A DNA stretch of 64,000 nucleotides from Candidatus Methanoperedens nitratireducens (GCF_000685155.1 NZ_JMIY01000001.1:603458-667457); one strand, 5' to 3'; positions 9,205 to 19,105 are shown, counted from the stretch's first letter. The notes: generated from the letters alone by a model not told the origin. Numbers and translations are program-made.

Positions 9205-10107
9205 TCAGGCTTTAAGCTCATTCGGGTGAGCCAGAAGCTCATTAAAATAGATCTTTTTGTCGGTTCGTGTCATGTATAGACGTGTCCACCAGACCGCAGT
9301 GAGGGGCTGGATGACCAGAACACTGATAAATACACCGATAAACGGCCAGATTATGTTCATAATCGGAATGAGTCCCATGATCTGCCCTATAACTGTAAAG
9401 ATAATTGCAATTGCTCCTGTAATCAGCCACAGCAGGAATACATCGAATTTATGCCTGTTAAAAAACCCGATACCTGTGATTATTGCATCAACAGGCCCGA
9501 GATTATCTACTACCAGGGAGTACCTGTAGATTGCAAGAACAAGACTTAAAACAAGTATATATACTATCCATAACAGAAACCCGCCTGCAAGCAGTAAGAG
9601 CGCGCCTGTATCTGCAGAAGACAGCATCTGATCTAAATTAGCGCTGAGGGCTCCAGGCACAAGAAATACAATACCTGCAAGGTAGAGCAACCCTGCTAAG
9701 ATCTGGGCAAGATAAAGGTTTACAACATTCTTTTTACCGGCATCCATCATGGTAGAGAGATCTGTTCTCCCTGCCTCGGTAGCCTGTCTTGCCATTCCTA
9801 TAGCTCCTGCCGTGAAGAAAGACTGAAAGAACAGGGAAACAAGAAGATATACTATTACCAGAACCGCGATCCCAAAAAGATTTCGGGTTATAATGGGAAG
9901 GATAATTAAGATCACCTGCTCAGGGGTTGTGGCATTCTCAAGAGAGGATAAAGATGCGCCAAAGATATACGCAATTCCAAAAGAGAGCATGATGACGAAG
10001 AATAAACCTGTTAAAACCAGATTAATGATAAAAGGAATACCCAGGTTCAGGTTATTTGTGTATGTATCAAGACCGCGACCTATAATTTTTCCGATATCTT
10101 CCATCAT
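9205..10107 (-). CDS. Polytopic membrane protein of unknown function
   Basis: A 300-residue integral membrane protein with about six transmembrane segments (near residues 23-50, 65-100, 130-150, 168-195, 215-240 and 245-270). It begins with a short cytoplasmic segment (MEDIGKIIGRGLDTYTNN). The layout resembles glycerophosphoryl-diester phosphodiesterase membrane-domain-like or DUF4013-like families, but no catalytic residues stand out. The gene starts 17 bases after the end of the TIM-barrel gene on the same strand, so they probably form one unit. Confidence 0.7.
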   Translation of the reverse strand: MMEDIGKIIGRGLDTYTNNLNLGIPFIINLVLTGLFFVIMLSFGIAYIFGASLSSLENATTPEQVILIILPIITRNLFGIAVLVIVYLLVSLFFQSFFTAGAIGMARQATEAGRTDLSTMMDAGKKNVVNLYLAQILAGLLYLAGIVFLVPGALSANLDQMLSSADTGALLLLAGGFLLWIVYILVLSLVLAIYRYSLVVDNLGPVDAIITGIGFFNRHKFDVFLLWLITGAIAIIFTVIGQIMGLIPIMNIIWPFIGVFISVLVIQPLTAVWWTRLYMTRTDKKIYFNELLAHPNELKA

Positions 10108-10124
10108 ATTACGGTCATAATAAC

Positions 10125-10934
10125 TTAATAATTTATATATAGTTTCTCAAGCATCCTCTTACCTTTGCGCACATCCTCTATCGAGAATACCTCAAGGTTA
10201 TATACGCCATCAAAGTGCAGCTCTTTTAGCACTGAGAAATCGATGTTGCCCTCTCCAGGTGCTCTGTGCATGTCCCCGAGGTATTTTCCTCCCGGTCTGC
10301 CGATGTTATCGTGCACATGCACATGCGCAACACTGCCCCTCAGCTCTCTTGCGAAGTCTCGCAATTTCTCCATATCCCCGCTGTATGTGAGGTTAGCATG
10401 CCCTATATCAAAGGTGGCCTTTAAATTTGGTGAGTTCACCTCTTTTATAGCACGCAGATGCTCCTCTACCGTACAGCACAGATTGTTCGGATCTGTTCCC
10501 TCCTTGTTCTCAAGTCCAAGGATAACCCCGCAGTTCTCAGCTTCGCTTGAGAGATGCTTCAGGTTATCCACCATCTGCACGAAGGATTCCTCCCTGTCTC
10601 CTATTGCGTTCCCGGGGTGAACCACGATCACACCTGAGCCAAGTTCGCAGGCCAGGAAGATGTTCTCCTCCATGAGCCTGAACTGTGCTTTGCCCATATG
10701 CGCGGTATCCACTATGAGTTCGGCAGGATAGGTCGGTGCCTCCCCATAATAGGGAGCATGGATCGAGGTGAGTACACTATCAGTTGAGAGGCTGTCGCGC
10801 AGCTTATATACATTCTCCTTTATCAATTCGCTCCCCCTGTACAGCCCAAGCCTGGGGATGTAGAGCTCTATACTCTTTACCTCCATGCGCAGCTCGGGCA
10901 GGGATGCAGCAAATGAAGAAGCGCCTATGATCAT
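10125..10934 (-). CDS. Xylose-isomerase-like TIM-barrel (AP endonuclease 2 family)
   Basis: A 269-residue protein of the sugar-phosphate isomerase/epimerase superfamily. The metal-binding residues of the barrel are visible: His in VVVHPG, Glu in LGLENKEGTDPNNLCCT, Asp and His in ATFDIGHANL, His in HVHVHDN, and a C-terminal Glu in YNLEVFS. Such proteins are isomerases, epimerases or apurinic endonucleases. The pattern supports a two-metal enzyme but not a substrate. The ATG sits at the fold's first strand (MIIGASSFA). Confidence 0.8.
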   Translation of the reverse strand: MIIGASSFAASLPELRMEVKSIELYIPRLGLYRGSELIKENVYKLRDSLSTDSVLTSIHAPYYGEAPTYPAELIVDTAHMGKAQFRLMEENIFLACELGSGVIVVHPGNAIGDREESFVQMVDNLKHLSSEAENCGVILGLENKEGTDPNNLCCTVEEHLRAIKEVNSPNLKATFDIGHANLTYSGDMEKLRDFARELRGSVAHVHVHDNIGRPGGKYLGDMHRAPGEGNIDFSVLKELHFDGVYNLEVFSIEDVRKGKRMLEKLYINY

Positions 10935-10965
10935 TACTACCTTATATGTATGCTATTGCGTGCAT

Positions 10966-11097
10966 TTAAAGGATGCTCTTTAAAAAATGGTAGTGCGTTA
11001 CGATCAGCACATCGGATCTCAAAGCGTGATTTTTTATACTCTCAAGATGCTCATCCATTCTCCTGTGTTCAATCGGATATAATTTGCATAGTATCAT
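10966..11097 (-). CDS. Very short open frame, possible gene fragment
   Basis: A 43-codon frame with a protein-like composition (MDEHLESIKNHALRSDVL, then IVTHYHFLKSIL). It ends 31 bases upstream of the TIM-barrel gene. No family is recognised and no ribosome-binding site is obvious. It may be the last part of a decayed gene. It overlaps the left end of the duplicated segment that begins near 11104. Confidence 0.22.
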   Translation of the reverse strand: MILCKLYPIEHRRMDEHLESIKNHALRSDVLIVTHYHFLKSIL

Positions 11098-11103
11098 ATA
11101 CTA

Positions 11104-11537
11104 AAGGCAAAGTATAAAATAGGCTCTAAGAGAAGAAGAGAGTAGATGTGATTAATATGGATAGATTAATATGGATAGGCAAAAAATAATCTTCATGGGG
11201 TTACTGGGCGCTGTATTTTTCCTTTCAGGGCTGTACTATAGAATCTTTGATCCGGCCAGGAGTGATATCTCTTATGAATATCTTGGCATCGGGACATGGT
11301 CGGCAGGCATCATATTCTATATACTTTATCCAAAGTATAAGGAATTCTCGTCATTCATCCTGGGCCTCCTGGTACTGCATGCAGGTGTATTACTTCTTCT
11401 AAAAGAAAAACTCTCAAACCCCAAGCTTCTGGGTGCTTTAGTATTCACTGCCGGAGTAATTGTTGTGCTGAGCTCCGGCTTTTCGGATTATATGAAAAAG
11501 AGAAAGGCTAAAAAGTAGGGATAAGAAAGCAAATCGC
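11104..11537 (+). repeat. Copy 1 of a duplicated ~400-bp segment
   Basis: The segment containing the small membrane-protein gene at 11171 is repeated almost exactly at 22250-22650 in the same orientation. Similarity begins in the 5' flank (AAGGCAAAGTATA) and ends shortly after the stop codon (GTAGGGATAAGAAAGCA). Copy 1 has about 16 extra bases in its leader and a small tandem repeat of ATTAATATGGATAG just before the start codon. Confidence 0.9.
11171..11518 (+). CDS. Four-helix small membrane protein, copy 1
   Basis: A 115-residue protein with four predicted transmembrane helices (about 7-22, 40-53, 60-78 and 86-103) and a basic C-terminus (YMKKRKAKK). It belongs to no family I recognise. 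An almost identical gene lies at 22289-22636; only four residues differ. Both copies have the same start context and sit at the edges of the cytochrome region. That fits a membrane component connected with it, or simply a duplicated flank. Confidence 0.75.
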   Translation: MDRQKIIFMGLLGAVFFLSGLYYRIFDPARSDISYEYLGIGTWSAGIIFYILYPKYKEFSSFILGLLVLHAGVLLLLKEKLSNPKLLGALVFTAGVIVVLSSGFSDYMKKRKAKK

Positions 11538-11635
11538 TTGAAATCCTGGGAAGGATATAAGTTCACAGGATACTAAAATAAAATTATAGATTTTGGGGGA
11601 ATGCAAGAGCTGAATGAGATAAAGGAGGTATCAGG

Positions 11636-12397
11636 TTGGGTGGAAGTCTAAGAGGTAAAGTTGCCCTGGTGACAGGTGGAAGTCTGGGAATAGGTAGAGC
11701 CTGTGCACTTGTGTTTGCCAGGGAAGGGGCAAAGGTAGTGGTAGCTGACGTTATGGTTGAAGATGGGGAGAGGGTAGTGCAGGAGATCAATGAGGCAGGT
11801 GGTGAGGCAATATTCGTCAGGACTGATGTATCAATGGCTGTCGAGGTCGAGACATTGATCAATACTGTCATAAAGACCTATGGCCGCCTGGATTACGCTA
11901 TTAACAATGCCGGCATCGAGGGGGTTATTGCCCCAACTGTGAACTGCACTGAGGAGAACTGGGACCGAACGATTAACATAAACCTGAAAGGCGTGTGGCT
12001 GTGCATGAAATACGAGATCCAGCAGATGATCAAGCAGGGTGGAGGGGCAATCGTCAACATGGCATCCGTGGCCGGGCTGGTTGGTTTTAAGGGCCTGCCT
12101 GCCTACTGTGCATCAAAGGGCGGCGTAGTGCAGCTGACGCGCACTGCTGCTCTGGAGTATGCCAGGGACGGCATCCGTATTAACGCAGTGTGCCCTGGCG
12201 TTATCCGCACACCTATGGTAGACAGGGTCACTGGCGGCAAACCGGAGGCTGAAGAACAGTTCATTGCGCTTGAACCTGTAGGACGGATGGGCAGGCCGGA
12301 AGAGGTGGCTGAAGCAGCAGTGTGGCTGTGCTCGGATGGGGCTTCATTTGTTACAGGCCATCCCATGGTTGTAGATGGCGGTCTTGTTGCGCAATAG
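11636..12397 (+). CDS. Short-chain dehydrogenase/reductase (SDR)
   Basis: A 253-residue NAD(P)-dependent oxidoreductase of the classical SDR family. The Rossmann motif TGGSLGIG (13-20), NNAG (90-93), catalytic Ser144 and YCASK (Tyr157, Lys161) are all present. Asp at the end of the second strand (VVVADVM) suggests NAD(H) preference. The C-terminus GASFVTGHPMVVDGG is standard. The start is a TTG preceded by a strong GGAGGT at good spacing, and there is no ATG that keeps the glycine motif. Its G+C looks higher than its neighbours and the sequence is bacterial in style, so recent acquisition is plausible. Confidence 0.9.
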   Translation: MGGSLRGKVALVTGGSLGIGRACALVFAREGAKVVVADVMVEDGERVVQEINEAGGEAIFVRTDVSMAVEVETLINTVIKTYGRLDYAINNAGIEGVIAPTVNCTEENWDRTININLKGVWLCMKYEIQQMIKQGGGAIVNMASVAGLVGFKGLPAYCASKGGVVQLTRTAALEYARDGIRINAVCPGVIRTPMVDRVTGGKPEAEEQFIALEPVGRMGRPEEVAEAAVWLCSDGASFVTGHPMVVDGGLVAQ

Positions 12398-12422
12398 CAC
12401 CTGGTTTCACAACACAGGAGTA

Positions 12423-15400
12423 TTACTTTTTCAGTGAAATAATTACAGTTTTCGAGGATCCGTCATCAATATCTATTCTTATCTGCCAGGTTCCAGTGGA
12501 CAGAGATTTGGTTCCAAGGTTATATTGGTATAGGTTGCTGGCAGGATCATATACGAATAGATTACCTGTTGTCTCAGTTTCGATTATGTAAGGCTCTAAA
12601 ATTGTTCCAGTAACAGTCGTACTGACTTTGGAAATATAAAACCTTGCAACCGCATCAGTAACAAAATTACCGCTGGCATCCCATAACTGGAACTTTACAG
12701 GTACTGTGCTCCCCAATTTAAAAATACTACTTTCATCCGGTTTTATAGGTGGAAGGATTTCGCTATAATTGTAACCAATGTAATATGTGACATTCTTTAT
12801 ATTTGTATTTCCTGCATTATCTGCTGCATATACACTGAATGTTTTTGTTCCTACCGAAGCTGTGTCAATAACACTTCCACTCGGATAAGTTCCCATTGCT
12901 GTGGCGATACCAGAGGTAGCATCACTGACAAGCCAATATGTGACTAAATTTTGGTCCAGAACATATATATTTCCGTTAACTGGAGAGTTGATCGTTATAG
13001 TCGGAGCTGTTTTATCGATATTTATCCCTGAAACAGTAAAGCTGGCCGAGTTACCTGCTTTATCTATTGCAGTTCCTGTTGCTGATTGATTTGCTCCTTC
13101 TGTTGAAAGCGTTATATCAGGTGTGACGCTATTTATGCCAGATAACACATCATCTGCTGTAAAATGAATAACAACGCTGTCATTGTACCAGCCGTTAGCA
13201 TTTGGAGATATTGTTGCTGCTCCGGTTATGGTCGGTGATGTTTTATCAATTGTGAAATTTATGGTCTTAGAATCGCTGTTACCCGCCTTGTCTGTTGCAG
13301 ATGCAACGAGCGTATATCTACCCTCTTCAGATATCACAGTACCGCTTGTATATGGAGTACCATTAAGCGTAATGGATTGAGTATTCGGGTTTGTATCTGT
13401 TATGGCTATGATTGGCGTTATGCTCTTATTGTAGTAGCTATTGTCAATCACGCCACTGATAGTTATGCTCGGTAGAGTCTTATCGATGGTGAAGCTCAGA
13501 GTTTTTGAATTATGATTACCAGCCTTGTCTGTAGCTGATGCCATGAGCATATAGCTGCCTTCAGCAGATATTGCAGTACCACTTGTATATGGAGCACCGT
13601 TCAGAGTAATGGATTGGATATTAGGGTTAGTATCAGTGATAGTGATGGCAGGTATTACATCATTATTATAGTAGCTATTGTCAACCACACCTTGGATATT
13701 GATGTCTGGCGATGTCGTATCAATTTTAACTTCCTGTGTTTTAGTAGATTCTGTATTTCCTAAAGTATCTACTGAATAATATTGTATTGAATGATTGCCG
13801 TCTGATAAAACAACAGGAGTTTTCAAAGTAAGTCCTGATCCTGGATTACTATTCCATATACCTCCATCTACGCTATAGTTCGTATATTTTATTCCATCAG
13901 GATCAGTAACATTTAAATAAACCGTGTTAGTTTTATACCAGCCATTTTGTCCATCAGGCGGATCTACTGCCGTTACTGGTTTAGAATCTGAATGGATATA
14001 ATATGTGACATTTTTAGTATATATATTTCCCGCATTATCCGTCGCATTTACAACAAAATTCTTTGTTCCAGCGGAGGTTGTATCTATAATGCTTCCATTT
14101 GGATAAGTTCCTGTTGCTGTGGAGATGCCAGATGCAGCATCACTGACAGACCAGTCTGCGACTAAATTCTGGTTCAGAACATATATATTTCCGTTAACTG
14201 GAGAGTTGATCGTTATAGTTGGAGCCGTCTTGTCAATGCTGATTCCTGAAAAAGCAGCACTGGCTGAGTTGCCTGCCTGATCGGTAGCGTAACCTGTTGC
14301 TTCTTGATTAGCACCTTCTCCAGACAGAGTCGTTGGAGAGCTGCAGGATGCTATGCCTGAAAGAGCATCAGAACATGTAAAGCTTACAGTCACGTCCTGA
14401 TTTGTCCATGCGCCAGAAGTGTATGGATTGCCGCTTGTGGTTGCGCTTGCTGTGATGCTGGGCGGTGTCTTATCAATTGTGAAATTTATGGTCTTAGAAT
14501 CGCTGTTACCCGCCTTGTCTGTTGCAGATGCAACGAGCGTATATTTACCCTCTTCAGATATTACAGTACCGCTTGTATATGGAGTACCATTAAGCGTAAT
14601 GGATTGAGTATTCGGGTTGGTATCTGTTATGGCTATGACTGGCGTTATGCTCTTATTGTAGTAGCTATTGTCAACCACACCTCCGATATTGATGTCTGGC
14701 GATGTCGTATCAATTTTAACTTCCTGTGTTTTAGTAGATTCTGTATTTCCTAAAGTATCTACTGAGTAATATTGTATTGAATGATTCCCGTCTGATAAAA
14801 CAACAGGAGTTTTCAAAGTAAGACCTGATCCTGGATTACTATTCCATGAGATACCTCCATCTACGCTATAATTCGTATATTTTATTCCATCAGAATCAGT
14901 AACATTTAAATAAACCGTGTTAGTTTTATACCAGCTATTTTGTCCATCAGGCGGATCTACTGCCGTTGTTGGTTTAGATTCTGGTACCACATTCCAGTTC
15001 CAGGTTCTTGAGACTGTATCAATATTATCTGTTGCACTTGCGGTCACATTCCATGTATCCGTTTCGGCAGTTGAGTTGGTATAGCTAGATGAAGTGATAC
15101 CTGTATCGGTATGAACCTTAGTGCCGTTCATGTACCATGTTACATTAGCAGTTCTGTTCAAGGTCACACTGAAAGTCTGTGCCGTGCTCTGTGTAGTTGT
15201 TGGGTCGGATGGAAGTGAGAATGAAGTAATAGATAGCGGTATATTATTTACATTAACGGTTACTGTTTCAGTTGTAACTCCGCCGTAGCCGTCGCTTGAG
15301 TTGAAGTACCAGGTATAAACTCCCGCATCTGAGTACGTTATCAGCCATGAGAAGTTGCCTGTTGTAGTATTAAAGCTTCCTTTTGTGGCATTAGTGCCGT

Positions 15401-17111
15401 AAGTCATCAAATCATTATCAGCATCTGTAGCTTTAACAGTAAAGTTCAACCACTGCCCTTCATCTACGGATTTAGATCCTATTGGTGACTGTACCGGTGG
15501 ATTATCCGGGATTTGAGTATTCTTTATAGCCGGAGATGTACTCAATGAACCGCCTCCAGAAGCGTTGTATGCATAGACCGTTACATTCTGCCATGCATGT
15601 GCTGGTAGGGATGATGAATTAACAGAAGTGCTGGCGGTTCCATTAGTCCATACATTATTTACACTTAAGTTATAACTATCAGTTGCATTACCAGTTCCTG
15701 CCTGCCACGTTGTATTTACCCAGAAACTGCCCGTTGTTGAGTTTATGTTTGTGGGAGTTGGAGGAATATACATAACAGGTTGTGCTTTGACTGTAACAGT
15801 CCATGTAATGGCGTTTGATGTACCATTGCTATTAGTAGCGTTTACCTGTACCGTCTCTGTTCCTGCCGTGTCCCAGGATGCTATGAAATTGTCATAGTTA
15901 TTGCTCTGGCTCACATCATTTAGGTACCAGTTCCATGAGGTTATCGTCTGGTTGGCTGTAGCGTTGAAATTAACAGATTCGCTAGTGTTTACTGCCAGTA
16001 TCAGGCTATCATTATTGGTCTTATTATTGCTCCATGAGATTATACTCGGTGCATAGACCGGTTGCGAGACCACATTCCATATCCATGAATATGAAGTACT
16101 GCCGTTAGCATTCGTCGCATTTATGACAACATCCCATACTCCAGGAGAAGAACTTGTATTAGTATAGCTCGCACCCATGACACTTTCATTGGACTGAACC
16201 TGGATCCCATTAATAAACCATGTTATATTGGCAATTTGATCAACCGTAATACCGAATTTTCTAGATGTTCCTGCAGTATCATTTGTGGGCGAATATGGAG
16301 CATAAAATGTAATGACTGGTGGAACAGGTACAATCGTTGTCACATTCCATGTCCAGGTATATTTAACAGTTCCATTAATATTAGAAGCAACGGCACTCAC
16401 ATTCCATATTCCAAGAATAGCACTCGTATTAGTATAGCTTGCATCAGTAACACTTTCATTAAACTGAACCTGAGCATCTTCGATGAACCATGTTATATTG
16501 ACAATCTGATCAGTCGTAATATCGAATTCCCTGGTGTCTCCTGCATTATCGATTACCGGTGATATTGGAGAAAAGGTAGTTATTGTCGGAGATACCGGTG
16601 GAGTAGGAGTCGGCGTAGGTGTTGGTGTAGGATCTGATGTTGCATTCCATTGTAATACTGTCGTGTGACATTCAGTACAGTCCCATATAATTTCAGGATA
16701 ATACGTCTGACTTTGAGAATCATATTTTATTGGATGACAGTCTGTGCATACAAATAAACCCTGCTGTACAAGTAGATGATGGGTATCAGTGTGATCTTTT
16801 CCAGGATGACATATCAGGCAATTTCTAATTACTTCAGGATAATATGTTTGATTTTGATCGTCATATTTCATTGCGTGGCAGTCTGTACATTGAAGCGAAC
16901 TGTCTGGTATTAAAAGATGGTGCCTGTCTACTGTAATTCCGTGGCAACTCCTACAATCTTGCTCTGTATTATAAGATGGATATGTTGTCGATGCTAAAGC
17001 ACTATAAATCGCTGTAAACATCAGCAAGGTAGTAAAAACTATTACCAATATCTTATCATTTTCCAAACATCTCCTTATTATACTTTTTTTTGTTTTCTTA
17101 TCATTTATCAT
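12423..17111 (-). CDS. Giant secreted pentaheme cytochrome fused to Ig-like repeats
   Basis: A 1562-residue surface protein. Residues 20-40 are a signal peptide or membrane anchor. Residues 45-155 hold five CxxCH c-heme sites (53, 75, 98, 122, 145) in a repeated module with TYYPE(V/I)I between hemes and extra His pairs (DRHHLL, DTHHLL) as likely axial ligands. A Thr-Pro linker (161-173) leads into about 1380 residues of beta-sandwich repeats (PKD/Ig-like and cadherin-like), several nearly identical (for example the one with PDINI and VDNSYYN). The C-terminal domain (KFQLWDASGNFV) resembles ends of archaeal surface proteins. There is no C-terminal membrane anchor or PGF signal. The heme module is shared with the gene at 21654. 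It probably displays hemes outside the S-layer; function is inferred. Confidence 0.85.
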   Translation of the reverse strand: MINDKKTKKSIIRRCLENDKILVIVFTTLLMFTAIYSALASTTYPSYNTEQDCRSCHGITVDRHHLLIPDSSLQCTDCHAMKYDDQNQTYYPEVIRNCLICHPGKDHTDTHHLLVQQGLFVCTDCHPIKYDSQSQTYYPEIIWDCTECHTTVLQWNATSDPTPTPTPTPTPPVSPTITTFSPISPVIDNAGDTREFDITTDQIVNITWFIEDAQVQFNESVTDASYTNTSAILGIWNVSAVASNINGTVKYTWTWNVTTIVPVPPVITFYAPYSPTNDTAGTSRKFGITVDQIANITWFINGIQVQSNESVMGASYTNTSSSPGVWDVVINATNANGSTSYSWIWNVVSQPVYAPSIISWSNNKTNNDSLILAVNTSESVNFNATANQTITSWNWYLNDVSQSNNYDNFIASWDTAGTETVQVNATNSNGTSNAITWTVTVKAQPVMYIPPTPTNINSTTGSFWVNTTWQAGTGNATDSYNLSVNNVWTNGTASTSVNSSSLPAHAWQNVTVYAYNASGGGSLSTSPAIKNTQIPDNPPVQSPIGSKSVDEGQWLNFTVKATDADNDLMTYGTNATKGSFNTTTGNFSWLITYSDAGVYTWYFNSSDGYGGVTTETVTVNVNNIPLSITSFSLPSDPTTTQSTAQTFSVTLNRTANVTWYMNGTKVHTDTGITSSSYTNSTAETDTWNVTASATDNIDTVSRTWNWNVVPESKPTTAVDPPDGQNSWYKTNTVYLNVTDSDGIKYTNYSVDGGISWNSNPGSGLTLKTPVVLSDGNHSIQYYSVDTLGNTESTKTQEVKIDTTSPDINIGGVVDNSYYNKSITPVIAITDTNPNTQSITLNGTPYTSGTVISEEGKYTLVASATDKAGNSDSKTINFTIDKTPPSITASATTSGNPYTSGAWTNQDVTVSFTCSDALSGIASCSSPTTLSGEGANQEATGYATDQAGNSASAAFSGISIDKTAPTITINSPVNGNIYVLNQNLVADWSVSDAASGISTATGTYPNGSIIDTTSAGTKNFVVNATDNAGNIYTKNVTYYIHSDSKPVTAVDPPDGQNGWYKTNTVYLNVTDPDGIKYTNYSVDGGIWNSNPGSGLTLKTPVVLSDGNHSIQYYSVDTLGNTESTKTQEVKIDTTSPDINIQGVVDNSYYNNDVIPAITITDTNPNIQSITLNGAPYTSGTAISAEGSYMLMASATDKAGNHNSKTLSFTIDKTLPSITISGVIDNSYYNKSITPIIAITDTNPNTQSITLNGTPYTSGTVISEEGRYTLVASATDKAGNSDSKTINFTIDKTSPTITGAATISPNANGWYNDSVVIHFTADDVLSGINSVTPDITLSTEGANQSATGTAIDKAGNSASFTVSGINIDKTAPTITINSPVNGNIYVLDQNLVTYWLVSDATSGIATAMGTYPSGSVIDTASVGTKTFSVYAADNAGNTNIKNVTYYIGYNYSEILPPIKPDESSIFKLGSTVPVKFQLWDASGNFVTDAVARFYISKVSTTVTGTILEPYIIETETTGNLFVYDPASNLYQYNLGTKSLSTGTWQIRIDIDDGSSKTVIISLKK

Positions 17112-17424
17112 TCCTATACTTCCTGTTTTTTTTACATATCTCCTGGACTGACCCCTCTGAGTGGAGAGTAAGTTAAGCTTCTATAAATGAAGTCGTTTCA
17201 AATTGTATAATATGATTTGAATCGGTAGTCGGCAGTTTGAACCTCGTTCTCACGCACAGGAGGTTATCTTACGTGCAGCGTACTTGTAAGTATTGCCGTT
17301 GCCGCTGAAGGCAGCATCAGGATTCTAACTCACGAGAGTGTCTTTTTCTTGTTATTTTTCTCATGTATTTCCCACCAGTTGTCATAGCTTAACTACCTGT
17401 CTACTTTGAGGTTTTCACTCCATT
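17112..17424. other. Intergenic stretch without a supported gene
   Basis: This 313-bp gap between the giant cytochrome and the subtilase gene has no open frame of note. Its central part (about 17230-17345) has a more even base composition than its flanks and several short coding-like but stop-interrupted frames. It may be debris of an insertion sequence. I see no clear terminator. Confidence 0.4.
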
Positions 17425-18981
17425 CTACAATTTCTTAATTGTTATATGTCCTGTTGATCCTTTACCGCCATAGGGTATGAATACAATTTTGAATATATTT
17501 TCAACATCTAGCTCTAATTCTATGTCTTTTGATTTATTGAACGTATATTTGGAGGATAGATCTTTTCGGATAACATCATTCTCGTAGACTTCCATATCGA
17601 GTTTTGATAGATCGATGTTATTAATCTTTATCGAGTATTTTCCTTGTGACAAAGAAACATTTTTCGCATCATTTATTTCTGGTCCAGTTGTCCTAAGCAA
17701 TGTCAAATTAATAACAAATGGCTCCTCCTCAGGAGGTTCAGGAGCAGGGCCAGGGCTTGGCTCAGGAGTAGGGTCAGGACTCGGTTCTGGAGTATATTCG
17801 ATACCTAGAACTGCTTTCCCGGCATCTACTAGACCGTATCCGTATATGTTATCCTTTCCAGGGTCTCCTGCATCTCTTGCTGTATCCTGAAGTATTTTTC
17901 TGACATCTTTGTTATCTCTTTTCCCATCACCATTAACATCGTTAAAATCCGTTGAAAAGATTAGAGCCGCTACACCTGCCACATGTGGAGCAGCCATAGA
18001 TGTTCCGTTTTTATAATCATAGCCATTACCTATTATTGTTGAATATATACCAACTCCAGGTGCGGCAAGCTCGATCTCAGGACCTACGGATGAAAAACTT
18101 GCTTTCTGACCGGTAACATCTGTAGCCGTAATCGCAATAACGGAGTCATATGCCGCCGGATATGTTACGCTACCTCCGTTAGTATTACCTGCTGACGCTA
18201 TCAAAAGTACACCGGCATTGTAAGCATTGTCAACAGCATTACGTATAGATATGTCATCCGGACCTCCCAGACTCATCGTTGCTATACTCATATTATTGTC
18301 TACTGCCCATTCTATACCAGAAATGATCCAACTGGCAAGGCCAGATCCTCCGCCATTTAGCACCTTTATCGCATATATATCTGCATTCGGTGCAACACCC
18401 ACTACACCAGCACCATTCTTTTCTGCAGCGATGATACCACTTACATGAGTACCGTGGCTATTGATATATGGTCCGGTACTATCATCCATGGGATCTAAAT
18501 CGTTGAAGACAAAATCATATCCACCTTTATAATTTTCTTTCAAGTCTTCATGATTATAATCTATTCCTGTATCCAGTACAGCTATCTTTACTCCTGTTCC
18601 GGTAATACTTTGATTGTGCACCATACTACTACCGATATATTGCACTCCCCAGGAACTGGTGTATTCATCTGTTGCCTTGAAAACTTTGTCATCTTCTATA
18701 TAAGCAACTTTTGGGTCCTTTTTCATTTTTTCTATCTCGCCTTCTGGCAATTTAGCGGCAATAGCCGGAATCAGATGGAAGCTCTTTTTTACTACTCCAC
18801 CATGACTGTGGATTAAAGCTTCTTCTGAAGTACCTGGTTTGTTTTTAAATCCAATAATTACATCGCGATCTGCTCCTGCAGCTATCCCGGTTATCAAAAC
18901 GAGAATAAGACAGAGAAAAGATAATCTTCGCTTATTCATAGTTTGGCAAAAGAGATTTGGGAGATTGGAAGGTAACTTCAT
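17425..18981 (-). CDS. Secreted subtilisin-like serine protease (S8) with I9 propeptide
   Basis: A 518-residue exported protease. After a hydrophobic signal (about residues 20-37) comes an inhibitor-I9 propeptide (DVIIGFKNKPG...KVAYIEDD). The S8 catalytic domain has Asp in AVLDTGIDYNHED, His in NSHGTHVSGIIA and Ser in GTSMAAPHVAGVAAL. A calcium-loop-like DVNGDGKRDNKD sits inside the catalytic part. A Pro-Glu-rich linker leads to a C-terminal beta domain of about 110 residues. A second ATG at 18939 would give a cleaner signal peptide (MNKRRLSFLCL), so that start is a serious alternative. It lies between two exported cytochromes on the same strand and may process surface proteins. Confidence 0.92.
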   Translation of the reverse strand: MKLPSNLPNLFCQTMNKRRLSFLCLILVLITGIAAGADRDVIIGFKNKPGTSEEALIHSHGGVVKKSFHLIPAIAAKLPEGEIEKMKKDPKVAYIEDDKVFKATDEYTSSWGVQYIGSSMVHNQSITGTGVKIAVLDTGIDYNHEDLKENYKGGYDFVFNDLDPMDDSTGPYINSHGTHVSGIIAAEKNGAGVVGVAPNADIYAIKVLNGGGSGLASWIISGIEWAVDNNMSIATMSLGGPDDISIRNAVDNAYNAGVLLIASAGNTNGGSVTYPAAYDSVIAITATDVTGQKASFSSVGPEIELAAPGVGIYSTIIGNGYDYKNGTSMAAPHVAGVAALIFSTDFNDVNGDGKRDNKDVRKILQDTARDAGDPGKDNIYGYGLVDAGKAVLGIEYTPEPSPDPTPEPSPGPAPEPPEEEPFVINLTLLRTTGPEINDAKNVSLSQGKYSIKINNIDLSKLDMEVYENDVIRKDLSSKYTFNKSKDIELELDVENIFKIVFIPYGGKGSTGHITIKKL

Positions 18982-19105
18982 ATTTATCTATCCTCTTTTT
19001 TAATCACTCTGGTTCATATGTCTTCGTTGTTATAGGTGTAATCAAAAAAAATGAAAAGAAGAGTTATAAATCTCTTCTTTTCTCACCATATATATTTTCG
19101 CTTAT

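Noticed and set aside
14400-16600. Plus-strand frames opposite the Ig-like repeats
   Set aside because: They repeat with the protein repeats of the minus-strand gene and are shadows of it.
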